Part shown: positions 1-11,825 of the stretch, one piece after another
Position numbering within the stretch: position 1 is the stretch's first letter
Layout: each line of letters starts with the position of its first letter
Source: Paratinospora sagittata
Taxonomy: Eukaryota; Streptophyta; Magnoliopsida; Ranunculales; Menispermaceae
Assembly: GCA_035771175.1 (NCBI GenBank)
Contig: CM069606.1
Coordinates: 32,737,316 to 32,801,315, forward strand
Length of the DNA stretch: 64,000 nt
Direction: 5' to 3'
Position numbers and translations under genes: made by a program
Notes under the pieces: model-generated
The model's database searches: none
Seen by the model: only the letters and a program-made list of their open reading frames with translations
Told to the model about the DNA's origin: nothing

Positions 1-388
1 ATTAGCAAAAGTGATACTCATACGCTCCTGTTAAAGAAATGGAAAGCAATTGGATTTCTCATCATGGCACGGTTAAAGGAACTAACAGAAGTGGGACGTT
101 GCACGTTCCAAAAACTGAGATCTTGGGAACCACAAAACTGAAAGTCGATGGGGGCATACCGTTTAAAAACTGAAATAATGCCTATGCGCATGAGAAGGTG
201 GGTAATGGGTTGATACGGTTTCTTTTTTCAGAATGTAGAGTTAATTGAATAAAATGTCTAAAATACCCTCGTTAATTAATTATTTTTTTACTTAAAAAGA
301 ACAATAAAGAGGGTAAATTAAAAAAAAAAAAGGTAAAAAATGGTCACACTGTAAACCTAAAAAACAGATCTATTATAATAGTAATAGT

Positions 389-425
<37 letters not shown>

Positions 426-908
426 CTAGAAGGGGACACTTTACATAAGACCATTTTTGCTAAAGCTTCAAAATTAACTCTTTAAACCACTAGTTGTCAT
501 ATATTTTAAAAAGGGATAATATAATAATTTAAAGTTATTATATTAGAACAAAGTTGGGGAGGAGGAAGATGGAGAGAAGATTCTTGTCATTGTTTGTCAT
601 AGCCAGCAAGTAGGGAGGGTAAAATAGTCATAAAAATTAGAACATTGAAAAAAAGCTACGGTATAGCAAACTGTCACTTTTATAATATATATATTAGTGT
701 ACGGCACATACGTGGACAACAATGCCGAAAAGAATATATAGAGTCTGAAAGAAAACAAAGACAAAAATAAATAAAATGAAATAGAAATAATAGAAATAAT
801 GGAGAGAAGTAAATATGTATGTGATATTTAAAATTCTTTTCCTCGTAAATATATATATATTTGAAATTCTTCTCTATTTTCTTGTAATCAAACATAAAAA
901 TCATATTC
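1..908. other. AT-rich intergenic spacer
   Basis: No coding similarity was recognised. Short open frames here are low-complexity and start in AT-rich sequence. The stretch contains a CA/TA microsatellite and ends at the target duplication of the first retroelement. Confidence 0.6.
389..425. repeat. (CA)n(TA)n microsatellite
   Basis: An AC dinucleotide run passes directly into about 14 TA repeats. It is an ordinary plant microsatellite and likely length-polymorphic. Confidence 0.9.
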
Positions 909-913
909 ATAAA

Positions 914-1054
914 TATTACGATATTACAGAATATGTTTCCTGATAACATTCCTGATAACATGTTCCCTGTTTTTAAGGCTTTGTATTTTGTAATAGATAT
1001 ATATATTTGATGGTTGTGAATGGAAATAGAACAAGATTGAGAAAGAATTTAACA
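914..1054 (+). repeat. 5' LTR of copy A (141 bp)
   Basis: Starts TATTACGATATTAC and ends AATTTAACA. It matches 2727-2867 at 140 of 141 positions by eye. The start is TA rather than the usual TG, as in the outer ends of copy B (TATTACGATATG on its sense strand), so this seems to be a family trait. Confidence 0.92.
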
Positions 1055-1066
1055 TGGTATCAGAGA
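1055..1066 (+). other. Primer-binding site (initiator Met-tRNA type)
   Basis: TGGTATCAGAG directly follows the LTR. This is the standard plant copia/gypsy primer-binding site complementary to the 3' end of initiator methionine tRNA. It fixes the LTR boundary and the strand. Confidence 0.9.
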
Positions 1067-1126
1067 CAAGAGAGCAAGCAATTTCCAGATCTTGAATCTG
1101 TTGAAGAACGTAAATCTTCAAGATCC

Positions 1127-1198
1127 GAGCTGGGGTTTGAGAACGAGATGTGTGTGTGAAGCCATCCGCCACAACTCCGATCTCTCAAACCCCAGCTC
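1127..1198 (+). other. Leader hairpin with 16-bp perfect stem
   Basis: GAGCTGGGGTTTGAGA at 1127-1142 is the exact reverse complement of 1183-1198, with a 40-nt loop. It lies just downstream of the primer-binding site. The same 16-bp arms recur in the antisense copy at 19479-19578 with a longer loop. Position and conservation suggest a packaging or dimerisation signal; this is inference. Confidence 0.6.
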
Positions 1199-1920
1199 CG
1201 ATACTGCGATTCTGAAGAAGGAACAGTGACCAGCGACCGCCAACCGGCAACCGATGACCGCCGTGCAGCAGAGTGAACAGCGGCCGGCGTGACCAGCGGG
1301 CCGGCGTGAACAGTTGCCCGGCGTGAACAGTAATTTCTCCGTTGTGATATCCGTGCTGCCGTGAACATGGATCAGAAGATGAAAAGAAAATGGATCAGAA
1401 GATGAAAAGCTTTAGTGCTTGAACCAACCGGTGAATAATCTTAAGTTCCTCTCTAAAAAAAAAAAAAAAAAAAAAAAAAACTCCCTTCTCTTTTAAGCCC
1501 AAATTCTGAACATCAAATTTCCTTACTAACCCCACTATCTTTTTTTATATATCCACTTTCTTTTTTTTTATATATATCCACTGCCCAAGATTCCCTAGCG
1601 CTCCATTTTTTTTTAATATGGCCCTCTTACAAGATTATAAGTGGGTAGCTTTAATAAAGCAGCCCATTTCAGAGCTTCCGTGCAGCGCTGGGAAGCGTGG
1701 AATGTTGGGGAAGCGTGGAATGTTGGGAAGCATGCAAGCGTTGGGAAGCGTGCATTGGGCAGTGGCTGCCGTGACCGTGAACAATGGAGGAGGTGAACTG
1801 CGCGGTCGTCAACAGCGACGGTTGTGAACAGAGCGGCCGTGAACAGGGGCCGTGAAAGGTGGCTGCCGTGAACAGCGCTACCACGTTGGGCAGCGTGCAT
1901 GAACAGAGATTTATGAACAG

Positions 1921-2590
1921 TGATCTATGCATAGTGTTTTTGTGTACGTGATTGGTGAAGCGTGCTCGCGGTGAAGCGTGCGCGCGGTGAAGCGTGCGCG
2001 CGGTGAAGCGTGCGCTTGTTAAGCGTACGTGATTGGTGAAGCGTGCTCGCGGTGATGCGGGCGCGTGGTGAAGCGTACGCTTGGAGAAGCGTACCTGATT
2101 AGTGAAGCGTGCTCGCAGTGATGCGTGCGCATTGTGAAGTGTGCTCGCGGTGAAGCGTGCGCACTGATGCGGCGTGCGGTTGGAGAACAATGCACGTGGT
2201 GAAGCGTGCTCGCAGTGATGCGTGCGCGTTGTGAAGTGTGCTCGCGGTAAAGCGTGCGCACTGATGAGGCGTGCGGTTGGAGAACAACGCACGTGGTGAA
2301 GCGTACACTTGGTAAACAGTGCACGTGGTGAAGCGTACTCGCAGTGATGCGTGCGCGTTGTGAAGTGTGCTCGCGATGAAGCGTCCGCACTAGTGAAGCG
2401 TGAGCTTGGTGAACAGTGCTCGCGTTGTGAAGCGTGCTCGCGGTGATGCGTGCGCGTTGTGAAGCGTGCGCTTAGTAAAGCGTACGTGATTAGTGAAGCG
2501 TGCTCGCGGTGATGCGTGCGCGCGATGAAGCGTGTGATTAGTGAAGCGTGCGAATGGTGAAGCGCGCGTGGTGAAGCACTCGTCAGTCGG
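1921..2590. repeat. GC-rich minisatellite (GTGAAGCGTGCGCGC units)
   Basis: Degenerate tandem units of about 15-20 bp built on GTGAAGCGTGCGC, grouped into longer repeats that include CGTACGTGATTAGTGAAGCG. GC content is far above the flanks. The antisense strand stays open in more than one frame (1669-2685 encodes 338 residues of Arg/His/Ala/Ser/Thr repeats). I treat these frames as a by-product of the repeat and not as genes, since they show no domain and no conserved start. Confidence 0.85.
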
Positions 2591-2650
2591 CGTTGTGCAT
2601 TCCTAAAAAATCCGTTTTTTTTCTCCATGAAAAAAAAAAAAAAAAAAAAA

Positions 2651-2717
2651 TCGGGAAAAGCGAACTTTGAGTTTCTTCTCTGCAAGTTGGGCGTTCAGAA
2701 TCTTCACGCTCCAACTT
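2651..2717 (+). pseudogene. C-terminal end of a copia polyprotein (RNase H tail)
   Basis: One frame reads SGKANFEFLLCKLGV, then a short tail ending HAPT and a TGA stop immediately before the purine tract. This is the usual C-terminal sequence of plant Ty1/copia RNase H regions, with the stop preserved. It shows that the element derives from an autonomous copia by internal deletion. Copy B keeps a longer version (17960-18135) with one base missing. Confidence 0.75.
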
Positions 2718-2726
2718 GAGGGAGGG
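2718..2726 (+). other. Polypurine tract
   Basis: GAGGGAGGG abuts the start of the 3' LTR, as expected for the plus-strand primer of reverse transcription. Copy B has the same tract at 17951-17959 in reverse. Confidence 0.85.
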
Positions 2727-2867
2727 TATTACGATATTACAGAACATGTTTCCTGATAACATTCCTGATAACATGTTCCCTGTTTTTAAGGCTTTGTATT
2801 TTGTAATAGATATATATATTTGATGGTTGTGAATGGAAATAGAACAAGATTGAGAAAGAATTTAACA
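2727..2867 (+). repeat. 3' LTR of copy A (141 bp)
   Basis: Same termini as the 5' LTR and followed by ATAAA, the second copy of the target duplication. Confidence 0.92.
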
Positions 2868-2872
2868 ATAAA

Positions 2873-5050
2873 CATTGGTGAACTTCTCAGAATCTCCATT
2901 CAGGACCATTAACCTACACCATAATCAATATAAAATAGTGAGTAATCTGAAAAACGAAAATTGAAAAAGCAATAGAATATATGAATTTAACTTAAAAAGA
3001 AAATAGTAAATTAAAAAATTGTCTATGAAAATAGAAAAAATATTCCACACTAAAAACTGAAGCCTAAAAATTAATTAAGCCTAAAACCTTAGAATTATTT
3101 GGCAACGGAAGAATGCATTCAGATTTAAATTTAAGATATATGAAATTTTCTCTATTTCTTTGTAATTAAGCACAAAAACCTTTACATAGTCATAGACATT
3201 GGTGAACTCCTTGGTATTTCCATTTGTAGCTATCTTATACTAAAACCAATATAAAACACATGAGAAATTTGAGAATCGAAATCACATAAAAAAATAAATA
3301 AATAAATAAATACAGAGAAGAGAAGAGTGTCGGAAAAGTATCTGAGGAAGTGGTACGGTGGATATCAGTCATCCATATTAACCAATAAGAAAAGATGTGT
3401 GAATGGTTGGGTAATACCGTGGATGAAAATGGCCAATGGATTTAGAGAATAAAACTGAAAACACGTGAGTTGGTGGGATGGATAAGACATGAATAACCGT
3501 TGCCATGATAGAGGTAACTGTTTCTGGTTTTTCAAATCTTGCCGGTTGAAGAAACTGATAGATGTGTCCAGTCGGAATAAAAAAAAGAAATTGATAAGAT
3601 CCCAAAAAAACAAAAATAATATTTAAAGTTCTTAAATACCCTTAACAACTACTAGGATGTTTTTGGAAGACAAAATTTTAAAAGAAGAATCGAAGGGCAT
3701 TGTTGGGATTAAGCCAAAATAGGTTTCACCGTGAAACACTTGTCCAGGTATTTATAACAATTAGCTAGTAAGAAGTATGAATTAATTAATTTAAACAACT
3801 GCAATAATATTGATCCGTGTTCAAAACTCCCCCTACAACATACAACTGTTTGTCAAAGTGGTCTTGCGCCTGTTGGACGAGCTATCTCAACTTTAAAAAG
3901 CAACCGCAATTATCAACTAATTTCAGGCGCCATTTAGCGCATCAAATTTCTTCCATAAATACTACCCTCATGTCCTCCATGTCAAGCACTTATCTCAATT
4001 TCTTTCTTCCATCCCTGCTTTCTTAATTAATCCTAGCCTTTTGTTTCTATACATGAGCGAGCCATTTGGGGGGTTATCCTGGGCTATAGTCCTGATAACT
4101 TTTTTTTTAAAACGTTCATAAGACACTTAGCTCAGTAAATAATTTAAAAAAAAAACTCATGTAATCTCTTCGTACCCAAATGCCAAATTTTCAAATAGCA
4201 AACCCGTAACCCCCAAATTTTTAAAATGTAAAATCGCAGACCAATCGTACAAACCACTAGAGTAGCGTCGCGGCGCTCAAGTGTCTTATTGGAATCTAAG
4301 CATTGTCCAACCACGTGTCATTAAAAAAAATAAAGGTTAGTTGTTGGTGTCAATTGGATTGTTGTTTTAAAATTAATGGATAATGCAAGCTCAAAAAAAA
4401 AAAAAAAGAATACTTAAAAAACATACATTATTGACATCAGGGGCAGAGCCACCTTGGGGGTTACCTGGGCTATCAAGATAATATATATTATATTTTTTTA
4501 ATATAAAATATATTAAATATAAATTTATCAAATAATAATATCTAACAAATTATAATCACAATTAATTAAAAAATTTACATCTAAACACTCGAAAACCCAC
4601 TCTTTTAAATTTGTCACTCAAATATCGATTTTTAGCGTTAAAACTTTTTTGTGATAATATTTAGTTAGATTCAAAATAACTACACATGTCTATCATTTGG
4701 ATATTAACGATTTACATATCTTAAAGTATGCAATAAATAATTCAATATATACACATGTGTAGGTGCACATGTAGTTACAAATTTTTGTAGTTAGATTAGT
4801 ATTTCCTGAAAAAGAAATGATAATCTAATTGTAAGAGTTGCAACTACATGTGTGAATTACACATGCTTAACCTTTGGATGTTAGTGATTTACATATCTCA
4901 ATCAATAAATTTTTCTTACACTATTGATTGAGGTTGTCTAAAAATAATTTTTAGCCCACTCTAAATAAAATTCTTGGCCACGCCCATATTTCTATAGCTA
5001 CTAGTCTTACCTCAATCTTATCTTGGATAAGCTAATTAATTTGAAAGAAA
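2873..5050. other. AT-rich spacer; possible degenerate MITE at 4440-4990
   Basis: No gene is recognised. From about 4440 the sequence begins GGGCAGAGCCACCTTGGGG and near 4986 it ends in a rough inverted counterpart (GGCCACGCCC). A similar start is seen near 4058. This resembles an old terminal-inverted-repeat element, but I could not find a target duplication. Confidence 0.35.
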
Positions 5051-6562
5051 ATGAGGAAGCCCATGCCCATCATCTTTATCACCTTCATGGTCACAATTAG
5101 TATGATCATGAAAACATCATCAGCAAGTGTTGTGTACAACGTTTTGCAAATGGGAGCCCAGATGGAAGAACTGACTCTACCAAGGCCTTGCAGAACGCAT
5201 GGGCCGCAGCTTGTAGGTCTGCTAGATCGGCCGTCATATTCGTTCCTAGAGGAAGGTATTTGATCAAACGCGCTGCCTTTCGAGGCCAATGTAGGAACGC
5301 CGATATAACATTTCACATCGATGGCATTCTCGTTGCTCTCCCTCCAATTACTATGCGCTCGCCAACTCCGACCGTTGGATCTCCTTCGAGTGGGTGAAAG
5401 GTGTTTCTATTTACGGTGGAACGTTCGATGGACAAGGGACCGCTTTGTGGTCCTGCAAAGCTTCAGGCCACAATTGCCCCAAAGGGACAACAGTAAGTCA
5501 TATTTTTTTCCAAACGAATAGTACTACATGGACATCAATTTCTAGCTAGCTAATTAGGTATATATTGTATTAGTATACATTATTGAATTATCTCAATTTA
5601 TATATATACAGGTGTGTTATTTAACATATATATATATTAAAAATGTTTCAATGATTTGGTGGTGAGTGCAATCACTTTGTTTTATTAATTCCCAAGACAT
5701 AGTGATCAATGGATTAGAGTCGATCAGTAAACAGTCAAATGTTCCACATCGTGATAGACGGTTGCAACAACGTGAACGTGAGAGGGGTGGTGGTCCAAGC
5801 CCCCGGAAACAGCCCAAACACGGATGGCATACACGTGCAAATGTCGTCAGGTGTCACCATCATGAGGAGCGGCATTCATACCGGAGACGATTGCATCTCC
5901 GTCGGCCCTGGCACCACCAACTTGTGGATTGAGCAAATTGATTGCGGCCCAGGCCACGGCATCAGGTAAATTAATTAAGGCTAGCTAGTTATAGAGACAT
6001 TGGCCCTGTTTGGTATAAGTTTTAAAAGAAGTTGCATGTTTGGATCATTATTAACTTATTAACAAACTGATCATGTTTAATTGTTGGTGATGACGATATG
6101 GATGGATCATGTACGAGCAGCATTGGGAGTCTTGCGAAGTCATACGACGAAGCGGGGGTGCAAAACGTGATGGTGAGACGGGTAGCGTTCAGGGGAACAC
6201 AGAATGGGCTGAGGATAAAGGCCGAGCAAGGGGTTCGTGAGAGGTGTGGTGCTCCAACACGCTTACATGAACAACGTGGAAAACCCAATAGTGATAGATC
6301 AAAACTACTGTCCTCATTGAAATTGCCCCAACGAGGGATCAGGTGTTGCAATCAGCCAAGTGACATACAAGGACATTCGTGGAACATCAGCAACCCCAAT
6401 GGCTGTTAAATTCGATTGCAGTCCCAGGAATCCCTGCAGAGGGATTAGATTGGAGGACGTCAAGCTTACATATGGAAATCATCGACCTGCACATTCCTCC
6501 TGTGCCCATGCAGGTGGTACTGTTTATGGCTTCGTTGTCCCCGCAAGTTGTTTTAAATCAAA
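5051..6562 (+). pseudogene. Polygalacturonase (GH28) pseudogene
   Basis: GH28 polygalacturonases hydrolyse homogalacturonan in the cell wall. A signal peptide (MRKPMPIIFITFMVTISMIM) is followed by the N-terminal region, then the family motifs NTDGIH (about 5815), GDDCIS (5885), GPGHGI (5948) and RIK (6214). Three exons can be seen, about 5051-5492, 5666-5965 and 6121-6562. Both introns begin with GT and end with AG, and the second joins GHGI to SIGSLAKSYDEAG in phase. At least four disabling changes are visible: frame breaks after VLQMGA (about 5155), near 5338, near 5735 (extra base before MFHIV) and after RIKA (about 6222), plus a TGA in the tyrosine-cysteine region near 6318. The catalytic motifs survive, so inactivation is probably fairly recent. 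Closest to the exo/pollen-type plant polygalacturonases. Confidence 0.88.
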
Positions 6563-8100
6563 TATTAATCAACTAATTAAGATGATCACTAATTACTAAT
6601 TCCAAGTTAATAATTTTGAGTGGACTGCAGCTGGTTAGTTAATTTTGTTTTACTGGGACTAGTGATGAATAATTAATATATATTGCATGAGCATCGAGAA
6701 GATGCATGCGTAGTTGTTCTGTTCTTCTCACGTAAGGTGTTGTACTTTTATACATGTGATTGAGTAATGTTATAAATAGGTTAGATGTCAATGTCATCTT
6801 TTTATGCTGGCACCCAGCTTCTCTTAAATGTTTAGAGAATGTGCGTGTCTTTAAAGATATGCACAATTCACGCTTATTCCTAAAATATTCAAAAAAGTTA
6901 GATGATAGCGTCGAAAAATGATATTGGCACTTAACTTACACAACATTTTTCTTTCTTAGCTAGCTAGTACTATTGTTAATTAATCAATTAGCTAGTGGAG
7001 GTCTAATTAGCTAGCTAGCTTAACTAGCCTCAATTAAGCATTGCCTGAGATAAACAATATATCTTAAACGTGTCACTAAATTTTTGACATTTTCCATAAA
7101 CAATATTCTCTCTTTCTTTCTATTTTTTTGAAGATTAATGCTTCAAAGTAATCTATCTATATTATTATAATAAATCTTTTTTAATGGCGTTTTCAAAACT
7201 ATCCTTTTTAACATATTGAATAATTTTTTTTTCCTACAATTATCCATAAACAAGACGGGTAATTTAGGAATTGTTCACTATATTAAGATCTCAAAATAAT
7301 TTATTTTTATCTTTTCATTTCAGTTTTTCAGTTTTTGAAACCGCCCTTGTCTTTTGACATACGATTCTAGACATGTTTAAGTTTTTATAACCACCTCAAT
7401 GGATCTCACGTTTACCAATTTAAAACGTGATAACTACCCAAAATCGTTAACGTGGTAAGTTCCCTACCAATTCTCATATATATATATATATATGTATATA
7501 TCTTTTGAATCTAAAACAGATCCACGAAGAAGTTGAAGAAAAATATATATTGAAGACTTGGCCTGTGAAGTGAGAAAATATGTTCCAAAAAGAAAAGCAA
7601 AGTCTATGAAATCTAAAGCAAAGAAAAGAGATCAACAACAAAAGAGAAATAAGATTAGAAAAGAGATTAGTTCCTCTTTGGAACTTTCTTAAGTTAGTTA
7701 CTTTAGAGAATAGCTAGGAAGCTAATTAATTAATTTGTTAACAATACATATACGTACAATTAGTATATATATATATATGGTGCAGGCATATTTTGTCACT
7801 CACCGATCAAACTTTTTTTTTTTACATTTTTGTTAAATTAAATAACGGGAAGGAATTAAAGCATAAAAATATATGCCAATGCTAAGAGGGAAAAAGTCAA
7901 AAATGGGTAAAATATTGTTTCCAATTTGATCTCTCCCAATACTTCGCCTTCAGTCACGACATCATATTACAAAATATACCAAGGTGATCAATTTATGGTT
8001 TCCCATCTTCATTTTTTTAATTAATTAATTATTACAGATTTAAATAAATTAGACATAATTTATATAGTCACATTATCAACTGAAGTTATTGTTATGTTAT
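6563..8100. other. AT-rich spacer
   Basis: No gene seen. It includes the possible Helitron start near 7156 and TA microsatellites near 7480 and 7765. Confidence 0.55.
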
Positions 8101-10051
8101 TTTTTTAAAGTTTTGATAATGAATTGCACGTATAAGACGAATATCTATCAATATCCATTACTTGAGATAGTTGGTGTTACATCAACTCATCTCACATTTT
8201 CGGTGGCACATGTATTCATGAAAAACGAGCAACAGGAAAGCTACACATGGGCACTTGAGAAGTTGAAGGATCTAATAGAAGGGTGGTCACAATCAAAGGT
8301 TATTGTTACTGATAGAGAATTGGCCCTGATGAATGCAGTGAAAACTATTTTTTCAAATGTTAAAAATTTGTTGTGCAGTTGGCACATTAACAAGAATGTA
8401 CTGACGAAATCGAAACCGTTGTTCAAGGATAGCAGTGACCATATGAAATTTTATGGGCATGTGGCATCGTTTGGTGGATTCAGAGACGAAGGAGCAGCAT
8501 GAAGAGCATTAGAAAGTGTTTTCCAAGTCTTATGAAGCATACCCTACACTCCTTCTTTATTTATCCAATGAGTGCTTGTTGAACCACAAGGAAAGATTTG
8601 TGGCGGCTTGGACAAATGAGGTCATGCATTTCGGTAATGTCACCACTAACCAAGCTAAAAGTGTACATGCAAAGTTAAAGAAACACTTTGGCTCTTCATA
8701 AGGAACGTTTGAGAGTAGTTGGACCACAATTCATTCTCTGTTATCGTTACAACATAGTGAGATATCATCATCTTTTGAGAAGAGCTTATTCACCCCAAAA
8801 CACATCCACAGAGGTCCTATATATGGGCACTTGCAAGGGGTTGTCTCGATTTATGTTATCGAAAAGATTCAGAAAAAATGTGAACGTTTCAAGGAGACAT
8901 TTTTGAAACTTCTACTTGTCGATGAGTGTTGAGAAAAAGTCATGGGTTACCTTGTTTACATGAGATCTTTAAATATCATAAAGAAAGTCGGTCCATCCCT
9001 ACTACTTTGGTGGATGCATATTGGAAGAAATTGGATATACTTCTCCCTGTTCAAGAGTTCCAAAAACAATTACAATGTCACGAGGAGATCTATGTCCTTT
9101 TAAAAAAGTTCGAGCAATGTGACACATCCAAGAGAAAAAGAATGCTTAAGAGGTTGAGGGAGATATCCAAGCCATCATCTATAGTGATATCTGAGCCCAC
9201 CATAAAAAGAAATACTTGAGGAAGGTCGAGTTTGAAAGTTGATAAGTCAACAAAGAGAGATTCATCGTTCTTTGAGCACGTCTTATCCCAGCAAGACAGT
9301 TGCTCCCCTAAAAACATGGTGACTACGGGTAAGCGACCACCACCACCTAAGGTTCACAAGACAAGGAACCTCGGCTCACACATGTATATAAATCAGTTTT
9401 CAGTTGCTCTGAAAGCTATATCTAGCAGGTGACAGATGTGGAGGTCGATGGGCATTGTGGTTATCGAGCATACGCCCTTTTTTTGGGTTATGGGGAAGGT
9501 ATATAAAAGGGTCAGGCAAAAGCTCTTAGAAAAACTCATAAGTTTCAAGGATCACTACGAGGTTGTTTTCCAATATAGTGGCAGAGTTGATGAAATCATG
9601 AAGGAACTTGATTGTGATGAGACCCCAACACCATCACATGTTTGGATGACAATGCCTAAGATGGGTCACTTGACTGCAAGCAAGTACAACCTGTCATTTG
9701 TACTTATCTCAGCTCAACAGTATTTAACATTTCTTCCACTAAGGAGTGAACCTGTTCCGGCATCACAGAGACGGTTGTTTGCTATGGGGTTCGTGAGTGA
9801 ATGTCACTTTGTGCAGGTTTAAAAATATTATGTATTTTGTTATACTTGTTAATGTCAACAAATCTATGATTTTCCTTGTTTAGATGATTAACATTGATAA
9901 TTGTTCATTGGCAGGTTATTTTAGCCCCAACAAGTCCAATGTCATCCATTGTTGCAAATTGAGCGAAGTTCCATCTATCGTGCGCTAAGGGTTGGCACAC
10001 CCCACATCTAGATAGGATTTTGCATTTTACTGATACTGTTCACAATGTAGC
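8101..10051 (+). pseudogene. Mutator-like transposase with OTU domain, decayed
   Basis: Frames at 8101-8500, 8516-8700, 8926-9219 and 9435-9822 read in order as a FAR1/MuDR-type transposase. First is the core (LLEIVGVTST, VTDRELALMNAV, then LCSWHINKN). Next is the segment ending in HFGNVTTNQAKSVHAKLKKH. A SWIM-like zinc-binding part (LRKSHGLPCLHEI) follows. Last is an OTU cysteine-protease-like domain, whose active-site region reads DVEVDGHCGYRA at 9435-9470 and ends with HFVQV at about 9810. A short intron (about 9818-9913) separates the last piece. Frame breaks occur between all blocks. The first catalytic Asp of the core (usually MDCTYKTN) is Asn here. Function would have been DNA transposition; this copy cannot work. 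Confidence 0.82.
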
Positions 10052-10610
10052 AACCATAGAAACAATTAATGATTGAAGTTTTTTTTTTTTTTTTGAACTT
10101 ACAACAAATGTAATACATGTAATTTTTTGTTCATTGACATTAATGAAATTGTTTGTTGAAGTTCAAAATTCATTACACAAAAGATCAAAAAATATACAAA
10201 TTAAAAAAAAGGGGCCAAGTCTATTCTCGTCTTCTTTGAAGCCGTATTTGAATGATAAGCTCTTCGGCAGGTGCATCTTCTTCAACCCTGCACGAGCTCT
10301 CACCACGTTCAAAGTGTGAAATTAGAGTGTGTGACGAGTCTTTGAAGTAAAAAAACTGGAGTTTGGGCTCGTTCTTCTTCGGCAAGTGCCTCTTCTTCGC
10401 TGATGCTTGTGTCGGCTAAAACTTTGATGACGTCATAAATCTCCCTAAAACACAGCATCAATAGATGTCTCAAGTTCTTTTGTTGCTTTCAAGGACCTCA
10501 GCATCGCCATACCTCAATTGTTGCACTCCCTCTGAAATCAAAAGATTAATTAATACCAAATATAATAAAATCAAATACATTAATAATTTCTATAGATTTT
10601 GATTTATTAC

Positions 10611-11475
10611 CAAAATTTCTACATACTTCGTTGAAGTTGGCGCTTGAATGAATAGTCGATATTCAGGGTTTTGCACCTTTAGATGTGAAATCTGTTCGAA
10701 CCACTCAAGATATCCAGGTACAACATCCCATGGATTAGAAACATGTTCCCCTCGTGCGGTTGGATATAACAAATTGTAGTCTCAACTCTCCCAATACTGA
10801 TCAATGAACATGCGATAGACATTGTAATCACGTCCCTTAGCACTCCTATCAACTCGAACAGGACGTATAGGAAGACGTGGGATCTTCTGTACATGTCCAA
10901 ATTGACGCAGAACTCGGTCAGGATGGTTGGGCTCGACCACATCAAAGAAATTTACACATGAGGTATAAAATGTCCATTCATGTAAAGGGCTTTCAACCCA
11001 CAGTTTGTGTAAGGGTCTCATGCAACCTGAACAAAATAATAAAGACCTAAGATATAAGTTGATGTGTTATATATATTAAACCTAATTTAAAATTGTAGCA
11101 TTTACTTGATTTGGCTGAAGATTGTCAATTGCCTCAAGTAGAACTTCAACGTAATCTTTCGCTAGTCCTTGTTCTTTGCAAGGTTTCCACTTTATGGTAC
11201 GCGGGAGGTTGTTCTTATATCCACGATTTACGTGCAGTCTAACGAAAGGAAAGTACTCGTTTATCCATGCCTACCAAACATAAGGAAAACAAATACTATA
11301 ACACAAGCATATTTATGTCAAGTTTAATTTACTTAAACCAAAATTATTAAAATAGTTATACCTCTAGTAATGTCATGTAACCCGCAATCTGTTGCACGTG
11401 ATATCTCGTAGCACATCTCAACTAAAAATACATATGGGCCAGACAAGTAGCTCCCCATGCAAAATTTTTCACCTC
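10611..11475 (-). pseudogene. Plant mobile domain (PMD/MAIN-like) pseudogene
   Basis: Three exon-like blocks on the minus strand: 11475-11362 (AWGATCLAHMY and QIAGYMTLLE), 11270-11106 (AWINEYFPFVRLHVNRGYKN) and 11029-10611 (FFDVVEPNHPDRVLRQFG, then GRDYNVYRMFIDQYW). Splice junctions are GT-AG. This is the plant mobile domain found in MAIN/MAIL1 proteins and in many transposons, often annotated as serine/threonine phosphatase 7 long form. The first block contains a stop (MYF followed by TAG) and the third has two frame breaks (before the VVEP region and after QYWES). It sits tail-to-tail with the Mutator-like relic. PMDs are known to travel in Mutator-like and gypsy elements, so both may have been one cargo. 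Confidence 0.72.
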
Positions 11476-11825
11476 ATCCAGATTCATCAACAGTGGCAAG
11501 TAAATTATACTTTGTTAATTCTATTGTTAATTTTGTTATATTATACTTCATGTTTTAAATTGATTAAAACATTTGAGTGCTTTTGATTTAAAGAGGTGAA
11601 AACCACCTTTTTCAATTAAGTAATTTATAAAATAACTTTGAGTTCCTATAATTTATGCTTTGCTCTTTTGTGTGTGTGTATTTTTTTTTGGTATGCGTGT
11701 GTGCTATTGTATTTTCCTCCTACTAAGTTTTGATTAAAACTAAGATGACAGTAATTACAAGTTTTAAAAGTATGAATAGTTATATCATTTTTTAGTAGAT
11801 ATATATGTCATACCTATGAAAACAA

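Larger units (their letters stand above)
914..2867 (+). mobile_element. Short-LTR non-autonomous copia-type element, copy A
   Basis: The element has two 141-bp LTRs differing at one base (aata/aaca near their start), a primer-binding site right after the 5' LTR, a purine tract right before the 3' LTR, and the target duplication ATAAA at 909-913 and 2868-2872. The inside carries no gag, protease or reverse transcriptase. It holds a leader hairpin, a GC-rich minisatellite, an A-tract and only the last codons of a copia polyprotein. These features define a deletion derivative moved in trans by an autonomous copia element. A second, antisense copy lies at 17800-20240. Compact size and short LTRs resemble TRIM/LARD elements, but the minisatellite body is unusual. 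Confidence 0.93.

Noticed and set aside
1669..2685. 338-residue antisense ORF as a protein-coding gene
   Set aside because: It is built almost wholly from minisatellite units, runs against the sense strand of the retroelement, is open in parallel frames and has no domain.
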